From assembly GCA_003415625.1 (NCBI GenBank), contig PYIU01000011.1, forward strand, positions 2,307,001 through 2,371,000: a stretch of 64,000 nucleotides of DNA, written 5' to 3'. The DNA comes from Aquanectria penicillioides. Its lineage: Eukaryota; Ascomycota; Sordariomycetes; Hypocreales; Nectriaceae. The position numbers were made by a program, and so were the translations under genes. The notes beneath the pieces were generated by a model. It had not been told where the DNA came from. It did no database searches and was given only the letters and a program-made list of their open reading frames with translations. Numbering within the stretch: the first letter of the stretch is position 1; the number at the start of each line of letters is the position of its first letter. This document shows, piece by piece, positions 1 to 12,252 of the stretch.

Positions 1-3000
1 GCGAATGGATCAAGAATTGATGAATGGCAGAGGCGTTGGAGAAATACTGACCGGAGTTGTACGTACTATGTGGTGTAGCGAGTAGAATGCAAGTTGAACA
101 GTCAGTACTCTTCTCTTTATACCTGACTTAAACATCTCTAAATAATAGGAATTAATGATCAGATTTTCAGTTTTTCTGTGTATCTTTGTCTTCAACATCT
201 CTCAGTAATCTTGATTATTGATTGAATTTCTTGTCAGTCAGCTTGGTAATTCTAAGTTTCGGAATGGGAAGGTGACTGGCTGGTTTTATTGGATCGTTCC
301 GAGACAAAGTGGCCCAAGCGTTTTATTAGTGGAGCAGCTGAGCATGATTTCAGAGGTATCACATTTTAGGTTCTATAAGCTGTTTTTGCAAAATCCACAT
401 TAGAGTCTATTTCTACTGCTCTGCAAGTGTTAGTTGGCTCAACATATTCTTCTATTTAGCGATGGGGGTTATATATTTTCCTTTGTATATTATAGAATAT
501 CACCCCGTTTGTGTTTCACTGTAAATAGTACGTCGGTAGGTCGTTGAAGTAGTTTTTCATCCAACAAACGAAACGTGCAGCAACTCATGAGTAGGTTCTT
601 AGCGAAGCGAGATCCCCTTGAGAGTCTGCTTGCTGTTTTTAGCCTTAGTGACACCAAACGCTAGGCTAAATAGAGTAGCGTACCTCAAGGGGCAGTAAGC
701 AGGAGACGAATTGTATAGCATAGCATAAAGACCAACTTTCAGCAAAAGCGGGTCACTGGTGCAGGTCAACAAATCAAGCGCTTTGATCAAGAGCCAAATT
801 TCCCTTGCTAACATTGCCGTATCTGTTTCCACGGATTCGTCTTGAGTCACTCGAAATTCAAATAGTGTTTAGCAGTAGGTCCTGCACCTTTTGTCACGGA
901 GGAAGGCTGCCGGGACAATGGTTAGCGCAGGATACCAGGGGATGTGAAAATATCATCCTCACACTATGGGGGTCCCCTAAAATTTAATATCTTAACCCGA
1001 TAGAGGTATGGAAGCAATGATCCCTAGCTTCTTTAGGAAAGTAGATGAGGGATAAACCTTGTAGAATTCTACTTTCGTGCTTTACTCAGCAGAAGCCTCA
1101 TGATCAAACTACCGCAATAATGTAGTTATATCAGCAATAGTTGAGTATTTGTTGAATATCCCTTCAGGACCACTTTGGTATTTTATGGTGTTCCGTTTAT
1201 CAATGAACTCTCTAACCTTGTTTCACACAACCAAATTTCTAAAAGACAAAAGAAGGAGCTCAAGCCGGACTCCTTGCACCCGCATTTGGGTGGAGTCGGA
1301 CAAAAAAGGATGACAGCTACCCTACACTGAATCACTGACCGCATATATAACGGCGTTGGTGACCACGAGCTAAATACATCACAAATTGGCTCAAGGGGCG
1401 TGGCAATTATTTTGGGAGGCAAGTGAGTGGTATTTTGATCCTCATAAATTTCACCCCCCGTTGAATCGTTGCTCTACTATGAAAAGGTCCCATTGCAAGT
1501 ACACGTGATTAGATTCTCCCAAGTTGAACGAGGCAAACGTGTAAGTTAAGAGCTTAAGATTATTCGAGAGGACCAAAAGTCTCACATATATAGTCAAGCC
1601 CTATTATACCTGATTGATAATAGAAGGACCTATGGAGTAGTTCAAAACTGACCGAAAAGAATACCTCAGAGATGGACGGCCGAGCAGCATTAGTCTTGTC
1701 ACAGCTTTTCCACTATGAGGAGTGTGTCCGTCCGTCCCAACCAAGGGCACTAACCATATATTATTCATCACTTGTTCGCTGTGAAGTCAAGTATCTCCTG
1801 TTGTGTTCCGATTCAATACCATGTAGTGAAGGGCAGTGTTACAGCAGCCTCACCTCTTTGAGAAATTACAATAACAACGACATCATTGGCGCGATACATT
1901 GAGACAAAGCAACACGCACTGTCTGTATGTATGTATACCTTGTCGAGTCTGTAGGTTCGTTTTCATTCACTGCTGCAACTCGCAACTGCACCACGGTCAC
2001 TTCATCCCATTGGAATTGGGCTTTGATACAAAAGCTATGGTGAAGAAAGTGAAGTTCGCGCTGTCACGTGATATATGCATTAGATCTTCCGCGCAGATCC
2101 GAGGACATGCGGTAAATGGAGCATCTCTAATGAAAAAGGAACCTTTGCAATATGTTTGCAATGTGGGCTGTTCAGTCGAAAATAATTCCAAATCACAGAA
2201 CGTGCGCAAGGAGGCTGTGTGACCACCAACTTATCCCACTGGTCCACAAATGCGTGGAAGAAACAGCCCAGCGGTACGTACTTGCAGGCGTGGCGGTGAG
2301 TGAACGGTGTAAGGGTTTGGGGGATGGCAATTGCATCCTCCGATTGTCGCGGCTCAAAGATTGGGGAGATGAAGCAAGGCGGTGGTGATGAATGCTGCGA
2401 AGGCGGGCTGGCTCTGAGATTTGGAATGTCATGGCTGTTTTTGTTGTTGATCTGTTGAGGTGCTGACTACTGTATCTGAGGGCTTTGCGCCCCTCCACTG
2501 CTCTAGGAGTAGGAGTATCTAGTGAAGAAGAAGAAAAAAGGTCTCGGGTAGAGTACTTGAGTGCAAAGCTACGACGCAGAGCTGTTTTACGGGATGTGGA
2601 TCTACTGGAGGGTGATGGAACTTTGAACAAGCGCATGTGGATATCAAGTCCAACGCAAGGCACATTGAGTAAAGGAGGAGGCTGAGATCGCGCGTTGGAT
2701 GTTTAATTGTAAACGAGTTGTTGCAGAGACGCTTTACGGACGCAATCATCGATAGGTGGGTACGGACTTAGGCCACCGCTTGTGCAGGTCGGGCTGGACG
2801 GAAGACGATGAAATCTGATGATAATGTGCATTCATCGGTGGTGCGCGCATCACCCTCGGAGAACAGAAAAGGGGAAAGTGGTACGGCCACCAATCATCTG
2901 AGTATCCAGTCCCCGAGGTACTTTGTCTAGTCCAAAGCAACAAGGCAACCGCTCTAAAACTTCAATGCGGCTGAATTAATTTGAGGCCAAGAGCAGTTCG

Positions 3001-3848
3001 GCCAACGGGAAACGCAATTCTAGTATCCGTGCATGGAAATGCTTCTCAGCTAACATCTTGGCGTGTGGTTCGCGAACTAGCGGCCGTGTTATTTATTGAA
3101 ACTCCTGCCTTGGCTGAAAAACAATGGCACTGCTTTTCTTCAGGCTACCTACACTTGACTTCCTCATTACACGCGTATGGTCCCATTTTCGCGACTTACT
3201 TGCCCCGAGGCAGCCGCGCTTATTCCTTGGTGCGATCTCGTGTCGTCCTCACCTCTCCACTGGGTGGACCGGTATGTGTATCAGGCCTGAACGCTGCCTC
3301 CAGTCTTTTCTCCCGAACCGGTCAAGTCTCGTCCCCTTTATAGGGCCTCCCTTCGGCTCTTGCTACGGCCCTTTCGCATCGACCCAACAGCCTATAGTTG
3401 CCAGACTCCCGCCGTTGATCGGCAGCAGCAATTATCTGATCTGCACTGGTGCTTACAAATGCTATAGCGGGATTTGACAGGACATCGTTCAATACGGCTG
3501 ATTTGAGAAGGATTGGCCTGCAGCAGGGAAACGGTTGTTTTACGTATGTGACAAAGTAGTGACTGTGTCTTGCCCGCTCCGCTCATAATCGGCGGACGAG
3601 GCAACCAGCTAAATTTCAGCCCAACACAAGAAATCCATTGACCAACCAGGTATGCATTTGCTCGCCGCCAAGCCAGAAATGAGGTTAGACGCCCTGCATC
3701 ACCCCTGTAGATCAATTTCAAATCACTGACTGACAGATACCCCGGAAGCCCTGGAAGCCCTGGAAGCATTGGGGCCGCGCACCAAGTCCTGGCCCAGCCC
3801 GTAACGGCACCAGCGAACTACGGTCACCATCTCATCCAGACGTCTTGG
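1..3848. other. Gene-poor leader, no supportable gene
   Basis: I find no reading frame here with recognisable family signatures. The open frames are short, overlap on both strands and have low-complexity composition. One copy of GTCGGACA lies at 1295-1302 with nothing coding beside it, so it is not treated as a site. The region could hold untranslated leader of the downstream gene, decayed sequence or a lineage-specific gene invisible by eye. Confidence 0.5.
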
Positions 3849-5201
3849 TTGGAAGATGAATCGAGCATGTTGGGGACGTCTACTGATGTGCGATCTAAGG
3901 TGCAATCCAAACCTAAGGTGCAGAGACCCCCATGGACACTCTCTCAGACACTCTCCTCGACCCCATCACAGCGGCCTTCTACAGGTCCTTCCACGCCCCG
4001 GTGCCAAGGAGGTGCCGAGGAGGTGACGACAGGCACGACGCTCACATCCAAAAACTCCTCTCACCGTCGTCGCATGGGGGCCACCCAGAAAGGGACCAAG
4101 GGAATACAAAAACGGCCGCCTGCGCGAGGAAGCCGGGTCAAGAGGAAGGCAGATGACAGGGGGGATTATGGAGAATCGGATCAAGATCGACATCGGCCAC
4201 AAGCCAATGCTCACAATGATGTCAAGCTTCCCGATGGACACTTTTGGGCCTGTCCGTTCGCTAAATTCGACCCCCACGCCTACCATCGCTGCTTGGGTAA
4301 ATATGAACTGAGTAGATTCCCCGACGTTATCCAGCATCTCCAGCGATGCCACCGCCTAGGGAACTACTCCTCCTGCCATAGGTGTTGGGCCCACTGGAAG
4401 TCCCCGGAGGAATTGATTTCCCACATGCAGTCCAACAACTGCCGCATGCGTCCCGGGCCAGAATTGCTCTCTGAGGATGAACTCGGCGAGCTGAAGTCCG
4501 TTCCACAAGGCTCGCACCGGAGCAAGTGGTTTTGGGTCTGGGACAAGCTATTCCACGGACACCAGGCCCCCGACTCGCCGTATTTCGAGAGCCCTGTAGT
4601 GGAATACGCCCGGATCTTCCGTCGCAACAATGAAGTTGCTCTGCGTGCGAGGCTTTGCCTGCTCTTCGGTCAGCCCTACGACAGAATTGTTGACAACAGA
4701 ACTGTTGCCGACATCATTGACATCTGCTTCGCCGCTCCACCCACCGCGACGCCCACACGCTCCAGGCTGCTCCCTGCCGGCACTGTGGCCACTGAACAGG
4801 GTCGCCTAACAACGCCGCTCCCAAGGGGCGTTGTAGGCTATGGAGTGGACCGTCTAGTGGGACGTTCAGTGGGCTACTCAGCGGCCGCTGTCTCCCCACG
4901 GCGACCACCATCAAACGCCACGAGCAGCTCGGCCAGCGACGAGGCTGCCTCGAGAGGTCAGAACCTCATGCTCCCAACTTCATATACCTCAAACATGCAA
5001 ACCGACAGACCGGCACCCCTAGACAACTCGTGCAGCCAACTGCTGCAGTTCTATGACAACACGGACGCCTCAACTCTCAATCTTAGAGCCTCCGAATCCC
5101 AGCCTGACGTCTCGCATGAAGATGTGAACTGGCTATTCATGGGGTTGCCAGGCGCGGAGCAAGTCATGGATTCTACGATTTCCCATGGGAATAATGTCTA
5201 G
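3849..5201 (+). CDS. Fungal C2H2-type zinc-finger-like protein
   Basis: A single uninterrupted frame of 450 residues. The first ~130 residues are basic and rich in Ser/Thr/Pro. The recognisable block is at about residues 128-200: ACPFAKFDPHAYHRCLG, then a run ending QHLQRCHR, then a CxxC pair (SCHRCW) and HMQSNNC. This Cys/His array is common in fungal proteins annotated as C2H2-type zinc-finger containing. A Trp-rich stretch (SKWFWVWDKLFHG) follows, and the C-terminal half is low complexity and probably disordered. A nuclear regulatory role is plausible but unproven. It stands alone, with gene-free DNA of over 1 kb on either side. An upstream coding exon cannot be excluded. Confidence 0.75.
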   Translation: MEDESSMLGTSTDVRSKVQSKPKVQRPPWTLSQTLSSTPSQRPSTGPSTPRCQGGAEEVTTGTTLTSKNSSHRRRMGATQKGTKGIQKRPPARGSRVKRKADDRGDYGESDQDRHRPQANAHNDVKLPDGHFWACPFAKFDPHAYHRCLGKYELSRFPDVIQHLQRCHRLGNYSSCHRCWAHWKSPEELISHMQSNNCRMRPGPELLSEDELGELKSVPQGSHRSKWFWVWDKLFHGHQAPDSPYFESPVVEYARIFRRNNEVALRARLCLLFGQPYDRIVDNRTVADIIDICFAAPPTATPTRSRLLPAGTVATEQGRLTTPLPRGVVGYGVDRLVGRSVGYSAAAVSPRRPPSNATSSSASDEAASRGQNLMLPTSYTSNMQTDRPAPLDNSCSQLLQFYDNTDASTLNLRASESQPDVSHEDVNWLFMGLPGAEQVMDSTISHGNNV

Positions 5202-6426
5202 ATATCGCCCATTTTTCAAAGCCATTTCACTGTGCGAGGGTCCATGTCACACCCTGCTTTGGCCACTGAATTGGTGGTTTAGGGTAATGTGGATCAACCT
5301 GTCATCAGGGAGGTCAAGGAAGATAAAAGGGACCACAGAGATATAGGAAATAAACAGCCAGTTTTCTCTAACCAATTTTTATTTTTAAAATTCTAAATTC
5401 CTTGCATTTTGACTCTATTGAGGTCCCGGTGCAGCCCCATGGCATTCCTTTATTTATGACTTTCCGCATTATATTCCTTTCTTCTTTTCTTTAAGGTGTA
5501 CACTAGAACTTTGATCAAATGCTCTAACACTCTCCTAAGTTGTTCGCAGCTGCTTGAAAAGGCTATTCGGTCATCACTGAATCTGCTTACCCTATACCCT
5601 TCTGGGTGGGGTGTGTGTTTTGGCCAGTGTCCCCTTCCACCAACAAACCACATACTGAGTTTACGGAATGTGTATGTAACGAACATGAGTATGAAGTTGT
5701 GGCGTCACTATGAGGAGTATCCTGTGTTATACAAAATTTGCGGAGTTGTTTCGTTTTTTCGCTGGACTGGTCTAGTCTCGGAACAAGGTCCACTTCCGTC
5801 ATGTTCTCTCTTTTGTGTATTTGAACCGCTTAACCTTCTAGACACCTTGATCTGGTGCTAGGTAACAGCTGGCAAAGGGAAATCTTCTGAGGATTGTTGT
5901 TTGGCAGCGTTGTTCCGGGACTGCTATGTATTCTGGATTGTTTATTAGACGACCTCTCAGTATTTCCCGATTCATCGTTCAATATTTGACAAAGAAAACT
6001 GTTCATATGCTTTATTTATCAATGTGTGGGAAGCCATCCTAAGCCACTATTTGAGCGATTTCTTCCAACTGGGTGTGTTAAGCCTACCAGGACTCATTCA
6101 GCTGCGTGTAATAATAGCTCACCAGCGAACTTGTCTTAGAACAGAGCCTTATAGGGAATTGGCAAGTTGAGGTGACAATTGGGAGAAATAATTATTCATT
6201 TGGGTATGACCACCAAAATATTTTAATTCTATTGGACTTGCCATGATGCCTCTCATTATTAACCCATTACTTCAGCTCGTCTGTTTCACTTCCCTGGACT
6301 CACTCACCCTTAAAAAGAATTTTCAATTGAATACGAATCACCGGAAAGTGTTATGGATATCGCATGTAACTATCAAACTTGGATGATGCAGGCTTCATAG
6401 CCATGTGCCACAGGAGATCTGTTTGT
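5202..6426. other. Intergenic, nothing recognised
   Basis: Non-coding DNA between the C2H2 gene and the 3' end of the P450 gene, AT-rich toward its right end. Only short incidental frames are present; no RNA gene or repeat was seen. Confidence 0.5.
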
Positions 6427-8436
6427 TCAATTTCTAGATTCGTGCTTCCTCGACCTAAACACCAGCTCCAGCTTAGGACATGTCAAAGTGAATCCATCTA
6501 CCACATTATCAAGGAAATCCTGTGAAGTTTGACCATCTGCAAGCCGGACGTCATAGGAATGCGCAATCTTGCTCGTCACGTGGCGCATTTCCATTAGCGC
6601 TAATTGCTTGCCAACACAAGAATACCGACCTGAAGGACTCGCGTTAGAGGTCTGCTGTGACCCTCTCCAGTTTTTTATTATAACATACCAATTAAAAAAG
6701 GCGCAAAAATGGTGTGGTCTTTAACCAATGCCGGTCGTGTTCCCCAGCGCTCGGGAATGAATTCATTCGGCTGGAGGAATACACGATCATCTTGTCACAA
6801 AATCTTAGCTCAGGGTATCAAATAATCCCAAATAGATTCCCCTTAGAAACTTACCGCGGTATAAAGTATGCAAAGGTATTTTCACATTTGTGTTACCAGG
6901 AATATAGGTTTCGTCAACTTGAATTCCTCGTGGTGGGGTCTTTCTCTGCACCCCAGACGGAATTGCTGGATGCAAGCGTAGTGACTCATCAATACACGCT
7001 TGTAAGTAAGTTAGTTTTGAAAGTGATGAATTTTCAGGCACCTCCTGTCGCGAAAAATAGTCATCTGTTTCCGCTTGTAACTGCTTGTATTTCTCTGGGT
7101 GAAGAGCCAGCTCTAAAAATAGACAAGTGAGGCTCGCGGCAGTGGTGTCACTGAATCTGTCAACAGAATTCTGAGAGGCATAGATGAACTTACCTCCCGG
7201 CCACAACAATAAGCATTGCATCTCCTTCAAGATTTAGCCTGTCTTGCAATGTTGGTTTCGATAAAGATTTGTATTCGTCAAGGATCCAATGGAAGACGTC
7301 CGGGAAACTTGGCTCATTCTGTGCCTACTATTAGCCACCATTTTTTACTACAGCGGGACCTTTCATACATCAATCCGCTCGGCCACTTGGTCAGCAAGCC
7401 AAGTCTCAAATTTGTGAAAGTCGGGAACCAAAACAGGAATCCTCTTCGCAATCACAAAGACCCATGAGATGTACCCAAATATACCAACAAGTTTGGTCGT
7501 GGTGTGGAGAAACTGCATTGCCGGGTGCATTTTCTGGGTTTGTATCATTGCAAAGTCTTTTCCAAACGCGAGGTTTCCCATGACATCGAAGCTGTATAAG
7601 TTAAACTGGGTAGCAACGTCAATTGGGCTAGAGTTTGCATTGTGAATCTGAGCAAGCAGTTCGCTCGTATACTTTATCACACGTGGCTCGTAATCTCGTA
7701 AGGCTGGTGTGTTCAGTCTGAAATCTGTGCCCTGCAGAAAGAAAGTCATGTACTAACCCTTAGATGAGAAACCCTGATCCCAGACCTTACGCCTGTGCGA
7801 ATGCTCCAGACGATTGCGACTGGTATGGAGGGATATTGAAGGAAGTTGGCTATTATACCATGGGCCCTTGCTGCATGGTGATGCATTTGAATGGATAGCT
7901 TTGACAGCTTTTGGGTGTGCAATCGACACTTCATTCGGCCCTAGGAAATACGTTAAATTAAAACGTCCAGGCGATTAACAAACGGTGATCATACCGACTC
8001 TAACATAGTCACCATACGATTTGTGGAGACGTTGGGCTTCTTCAAAGAAATGCAATTTCTTCAGACCCAGAAAAGTAGGATAAGTTGCAGAAATGCGAGC
8101 AAGAAAAGGGCCGGGGATACGATGAAGGGGATGAAAGAATGTGCGGTACACAAACATGCTTGAGAATAAGCCGGTAAACAAGCAGGAAAATAAAACAGAG
8201 ATGCTTCCAATAGCCGTCCATAGATCAGTATGTGCCCAATGATTATGGATTGTATAGAGATAGATGATTGTAGTGGCAACGAGAAGCACGTAGCTAGAGG
8301 CGAAAGACAGAATAACATTGAGGGCCACAGCATCCCATTCCCCATTTCTGAATAGGAAGGTGTGGAGGAGGACGCCGGCTGTAAAGGCCAGAATATAGCC
8401 GGAATCAGCGATAGAATTCAAGTATGAGAGTGCCAT
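6427..8436 (-). CDS. Cytochrome P450 with multi-pass N-terminus
   Basis: A complete fungal P450 of about 565 residues assembled from seven exons. It starts at the ATG at 8436 (MALSYLNS) and stops at 6427-6429. The N-terminus has about three hydrophobic helices before the proline hinge HRIPGPF, a layout known from tryprostatin-6-hydroxylase/CYP628-like enzymes. Seen in order: VRVGPNE, the C-helix RRKVWDQGFS, the I-helix SDTTAASL (split by an intron near 7160-7195), the K-helix ESLRLHP, the PERW motif and the heme loop FLIGRYSCVGKQLALME with its Cys ligand. All exon junctions keep frame, so the gene looks functional. It would act in the ER membrane with a P450 reductase. It diverges from the thioesterase gene, and the shared promoter carries CCGAGG. 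The substrate is unknown; in context it may hydroxylate the acid handled by cluster A. Confidence 0.88.
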
Positions 8437-8956
8437 AATAGACTTCGGTGGCCGATTGTCGATATGAGAAATGTTTTTGATGGAATATGTGATATCTTGA
8501 CTATCTAAATGGGTTTTTCGCAAGGAGGAAGCCGTTGATGAAATGCATTGAGAGCTACAGCCTACTCTACATGACCTGCTACGCTCGTCCTCGACATGGT
8601 CATGAAACTCGAGTCAGAGAAAATCGATACCCTTGATCCATGAGCCGACTCTTGTCTCTCACGCGCTCATGTTGGACACCATCCCGACGGGTCGGAGGGT
8701 GCCGGTATGCAACGGCGAAACAAGGCCCCACATTTGCCGACATGATACGACCCACATTAGCCGAGGCTGGACGGAAGAAAAGTCCCGGTGATGAAGAATG
8801 CAGATCATTATGACGACCTAGCCAAGGCAAAATGCAACCCATACGGACGTGTGAGAAGCAAAAGCTGAAGTTTCGAAGTGGCTGAGGCCCCTACTTGGTT
8901 CACTCAACATCCACTGTGCAGGGCGTACCATAGTCGCTCGCCCCCAACCATCGACA
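8437..8956. other. Divergent promoter of P450 and thioesterase
   Basis: A 520 bp intergenic region between two oppositely transcribed cluster genes, so both promoters must lie here. It holds the 12-mer described at 8759-8770. No other structure was recognised. Confidence 0.6.
8759..8770 (+). promoter_or_regulatory. CCGAGG element, P450/thioesterase promoter
   Basis: AGCCGAGGCTGG lies in the shared divergent promoter, about 190 bp before the thioesterase start and 325 bp before the P450 start. The same 12-mer occurs inverted before the acyl-CoA dehydrogenase at 17313-17324. CCGAGG/CCTCGG is the core reported for FarA/FarB/CTF1 regulators of fatty-acid catabolism, and the cluster encodes such a regulator. 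Confidence 0.55.
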
Positions 8957-10071
8957 ATGTCAGGTTCCGCAGAGTCAGCGACCCCTCGCAAGTTGTCCCA
9001 TTTGGAGGAAATGCTGGAGTTAGATGCCCTACCGGGAAGTGACAAGGTAAATCTCCCCTCAAGTTGTATGCCGCTGAACCCTAGTTGACAAGCCATAATG
9101 CACGCTGCAGGAGGTATTCACAAGTACACGAGAGCTCTGGCACCCTCTCGGTGGTAGAGGAATATTCGGCGGGCAGGTTTATTCACTTTGAACAGCTCTC
9201 TTTCCTTACTATAGCTGACAATACGACATTTAGGGTCGTTGTGGCACAGGGTCTATCCGCCGCGCAGAAGACTGTACCTGATGGCTTCTCCATCCACTCA
9301 GTGCACTCCGTCTTCTTGCTGCCGGGTAATAATAAGATCCCCGTCATATTTGAAGTTGAACGAGTTAGAGACGGTAGATCATTTATTACAAGGATCGTCC
9401 TGGCCACCCAGAATGGAAATTGCTTCTTCTCAAGCACCATGTCGTTTGTTCGCCATGGCTCAGGCGGACTCCATTCATTACAGCACTCATCTTCGATACC
9501 AAATTGGATACAGCCACCTCCAGAAGAGGAGTTGACATCGACAGTAATCAGTGCACCCCAGGTCATTCCCGTCGGAATACACCGCCGTGGTGATTCCCTA
9601 GAGGACATGAGAGTACGCATCTGGTTTCGCGCCCCAAGCAAGGTATTGCAGACTGGACGCAACGACACTCATCAAGTTATCTTAGCTTTCCTCTCCGACT
9701 GGAATCTCATCTCTTGCGTTCCCATTATCCATGATATTTGGAAATTCCCAGAATCAATCTCATCTAACGACACAGTTTCCCCCTTGCAGGGCACAAAAGT
9801 CGGCATGATTTCGACTTTGAGCCACACCATTTACTTTCATAAGCCACTAGAGATTCGCGCTGATGAATGGATGCTACTAGAAGTAGATAGTCCCTGGTCG
9901 GCAGACGGTAGAGGTCTAGCGAATGGCAAAATATTTGCAAAGAATGGCAGTTTACTAGCCACATGCATTCAAGAGGTAAATCGACCAACAAGGTGCGCGA
10001 AATCTGCTAACAAACTTTAGGGTGTGGTTAGACTGAGACAGGATATTAAAGATCCCAGTCCGAATATGTAG
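8957..10071 (+). CDS. Acyl-CoA thioesterase II (TesB/hot-dog fold)
   Basis: A TesB-type thioesterase that would release free acid from acyl-CoA. Exon 1 (ATG at 8957, ends 9050) is followed by an exon from 9111 encoding RELWHPLGGRGIFGGQ, then VVAQGLSAAQKTVP, VERVRDGRSFITRIV and TTMSFVR-like text, and a second hot-dog domain with LSHTIYFHKPLEIRADEWML and ESPW-like VDSPWSADGRGLANGKIF. A last intron (about 9976-10020) gives the end GVVRLRQDIKDPSPNM. The join after FGGQ (9176 to 9234) is out of phase by one nucleotide with a normal GT-AG intron. A GC-AG intron with donor at 9173 would restore frame but delete the conserved Gln. The gene may therefore be frameshifted at the GGG at 9233-9235. There is no C-terminal peroxisomal signal. 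It diverges from the P450. Confidence 0.8.
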
Positions 10072-10510
10072 TCAGTCTAGAAGCCTAGAAGTATGAGTTC
10101 ATTCAATTAGTACAGAGGAAATAAATGGAGATATTAAATGCAGCTTATCTTGTCACATTGCAATTTTAATATCCAACGAGTAGACATGGATAATGGGGAT
10201 TTAGAAAATATCATCTTTGACAAGCATTCCCGTATGAAATTCTGACGGTTACGGATCGTCATGTCACTGAAACCGTCAAGCATAGCGGTCAGTGCCAGAA
10301 TTTACCTGCACATTTATCCAATGAACTACTTTACACTGTCGGGTAAACCCACACGGACCGAGGTCTGCCCAGTCCTTACATGGCTGCCAGCCATGCTATA
10401 TATTAAACCCACTGTCTTCTTTCGTAAGCCGTCCCAAAAAGATTTCCAGATTTGAATCATCATTTGACTGCTTCCTTCACACTAAAGCTTTCTCCTAATC
10501 TAACATCAAG
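10072..10510. other. Intergenic, CoA-ligase promoter region
   Basis: Between the thioesterase 3' end and the CoA-ligase start. It holds one CCGAGG element (10358-10363) and pyrimidine-rich sequence just before the start codon. No gene was seen. Confidence 0.5.
10358..10363 (+). promoter_or_regulatory. CCGAGG element, CoA-ligase promoter
   Basis: CCGAGG followed by T, about 150 bp upstream of the CoA-ligase start. It is one of five CCGAGG sites, one in each promoter region of cluster A. A further copy lies just inside the ligase coding region near 10545. Confidence 0.45.
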
Positions 10511-12252
10511 ATGCCCATCCAGTCACGGTGGACAGTCCCTGTCCCCGAGGTTTCATTGCCAAAATGGGTCTTTGGTTCCTCGTTTGATCCTCTTTCCGAT
10601 CGAAGAGTTTTCGTCGATGCAGACCACCCTAGTGATCAGTTTTTGACCCTATCAGGTTTTCGGCTCCTCTCAAAGCGAGTCGCACTGGGTCTCCAACGAG
10701 CTGGCTTGCGAGAGGGAGAAAGAGTCTTGCTGTTCTGCGGAAATAGCTTCTTGTTTCCCGCAGTGTTTATGGGCGTTATCATGGCCGGTGGTATTGTCTC
10801 CGGCGCAAGCCCAGCTTTTGGCCCCCGAGAGCTCACTTATCAGCTTCGGGACAGTCGTGCGAAATTCGTCATTGCTAGTAGCGTTTGCCTCAATGTTGCA
10901 GTTGAGGCAGCAAACCAAGCCGGGATTCCCAAGGGCAAAGTATATACATTTGACGGCGACATGCCAGAACCTGCCATTACGCCATGCAATGGAGTGGCAC
11001 ATTGGACAAGCCTCCTGGCCAAGCCATCAGAAGCAAAAGAGTTCGATTGGGTTGAGCCTGTGGACTTGCGTTCGACAACTTGCTGCTTGAACTACAGCTC
11101 TGGAACTACAGGGCTACCGAAGGGAGTCGAAATCACCCACTACGCCTATGTTGCGAACGGAGAGGCCTTTGTCCACCTCAATCATCAGGATCCATCTCGA
11201 AAAGCGGGTTCTCGGGACCAAGTCAGCATTTGCTTCATGCCGATGTATCACGCCGCTGCACAGACTACATTCATTGCAAATCACCCCAAGATGGGTTTTA
11301 CGGTATATGTCATGCCAGCGTACAACTTTGAGCGGCTTTTGCAACATGTCCATAAGTTCAAAATCAGCACTCTTATGACAGCACCGCCTATCCTGCTCTC
11401 GCTTGCGAAGAGTCCTCTCTGTGCCAATTACAGCCTTGCAAGCCTTAGGGAAGTCGTCTGTGGAACTGCCCCACTGTCCCATGAGATTGCGGAAGAGGTC
11501 GAAAAGAAACTTTGGCCCCGTGGGGAGAACTTCATACGCCAGGGCTGGGGATGACGGAGGTCACTTGTGTGGGCTCGATTTGGAGCTTTGAAGACAGTCA
11601 GAGAACTGCTTCAGTCGGTGAGATAGTTCCAAACGCGAGCTTCCGAATCATGGACGGCGATACAGAAGTCACTGAGGCCAACAAGCAGGGCGAACTGTGG
11701 TTCAGCGGCCCCACGCTTATGAAAGGATACTGGGGAAATGAGAAGGCCACTTCAGAGAGCATCGTCCAAGAAGATGGTGTGCGATGGCTCAAGACGGGCG
11801 ACATTGCCTATGTTGACAAGTGGGCGCCAGGAGCCAAAATCTACCTCGTGGATCGCGCCAAGGAGCTCATCAAGGTCCGTGGATTTCAGGTGTCACCATC
11901 CGAGCTGGAGGGTGTGCTGCTAGATCGCAAGGATGTAGTCGACGTTGGTGTTGTGGGCGTTGTTATTAATGGGGACGAAGTGCCTCGGGCGTACATTGTG
12001 AAAACTTCAAACATAACGGAGGACGAAATAATAAAATGGGTTGAAGGACGTGTGGCCAAGTACAAGTGGCTCAGAGGCGGAGTAGTCTTTGTCGACACCA
12101 TTCCGCGTATTCCGGTCAGTACATTATCCCACGGAGTGATGGCGATAGCGTAGTTGCTAATATTACAGGTACAGTCGGGCAAGATCCTGCGCCGGGTCCT
12201 CCGAGAGAGGGCGCAGCAAGAGATGAGGAGGCAGGGAGCAAAACTCTCCTGA
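10511..12252 (+). CDS. Acyl-CoA / 4-coumarate-CoA-ligase-like enzyme, frameshifted
   Basis: An ANL-superfamily AMP-binding enzyme that would activate a carboxylic acid to its CoA thioester. It starts at ATG 10511. Visible: FCGNSFLFPAVFMGVIMAGG, the phosphate loop YSSGTTGLPKGVEITH, the A5 region FIRQGWG/MTEVTC, the A7 region LKTGDIAYVD, the hinge DRAKELIKVRGFQVSPSELE and the A10 lysine motif QSGKILRR. An intron at 12115-12168 precedes the last exon. At the G4 run 11547-11550 the frame breaks: RQGWG is followed by a stop, while MTEVTC continues in another frame, as if one G were missing. No splice signals explain this. Everything else is conserved, so this is either a sequencing error or a very recent null allele. 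The C-terminus GAKLS resembles a PTS1 tripeptide plus one residue. Confidence 0.85.

Noticed and set aside
1261..1302. CGGACT and GTCGGACA motifs in the gene-poor left end
   Set aside because: Half-sites are in the same orientation, not an inverted CGG...CCG pair, and no gene is nearby.
2193..2663. 156-residue reverse-strand open frame
   Set aside because: Low-complexity Ser/Arg/Thr composition, overlapping frames on both strands and no family motif.
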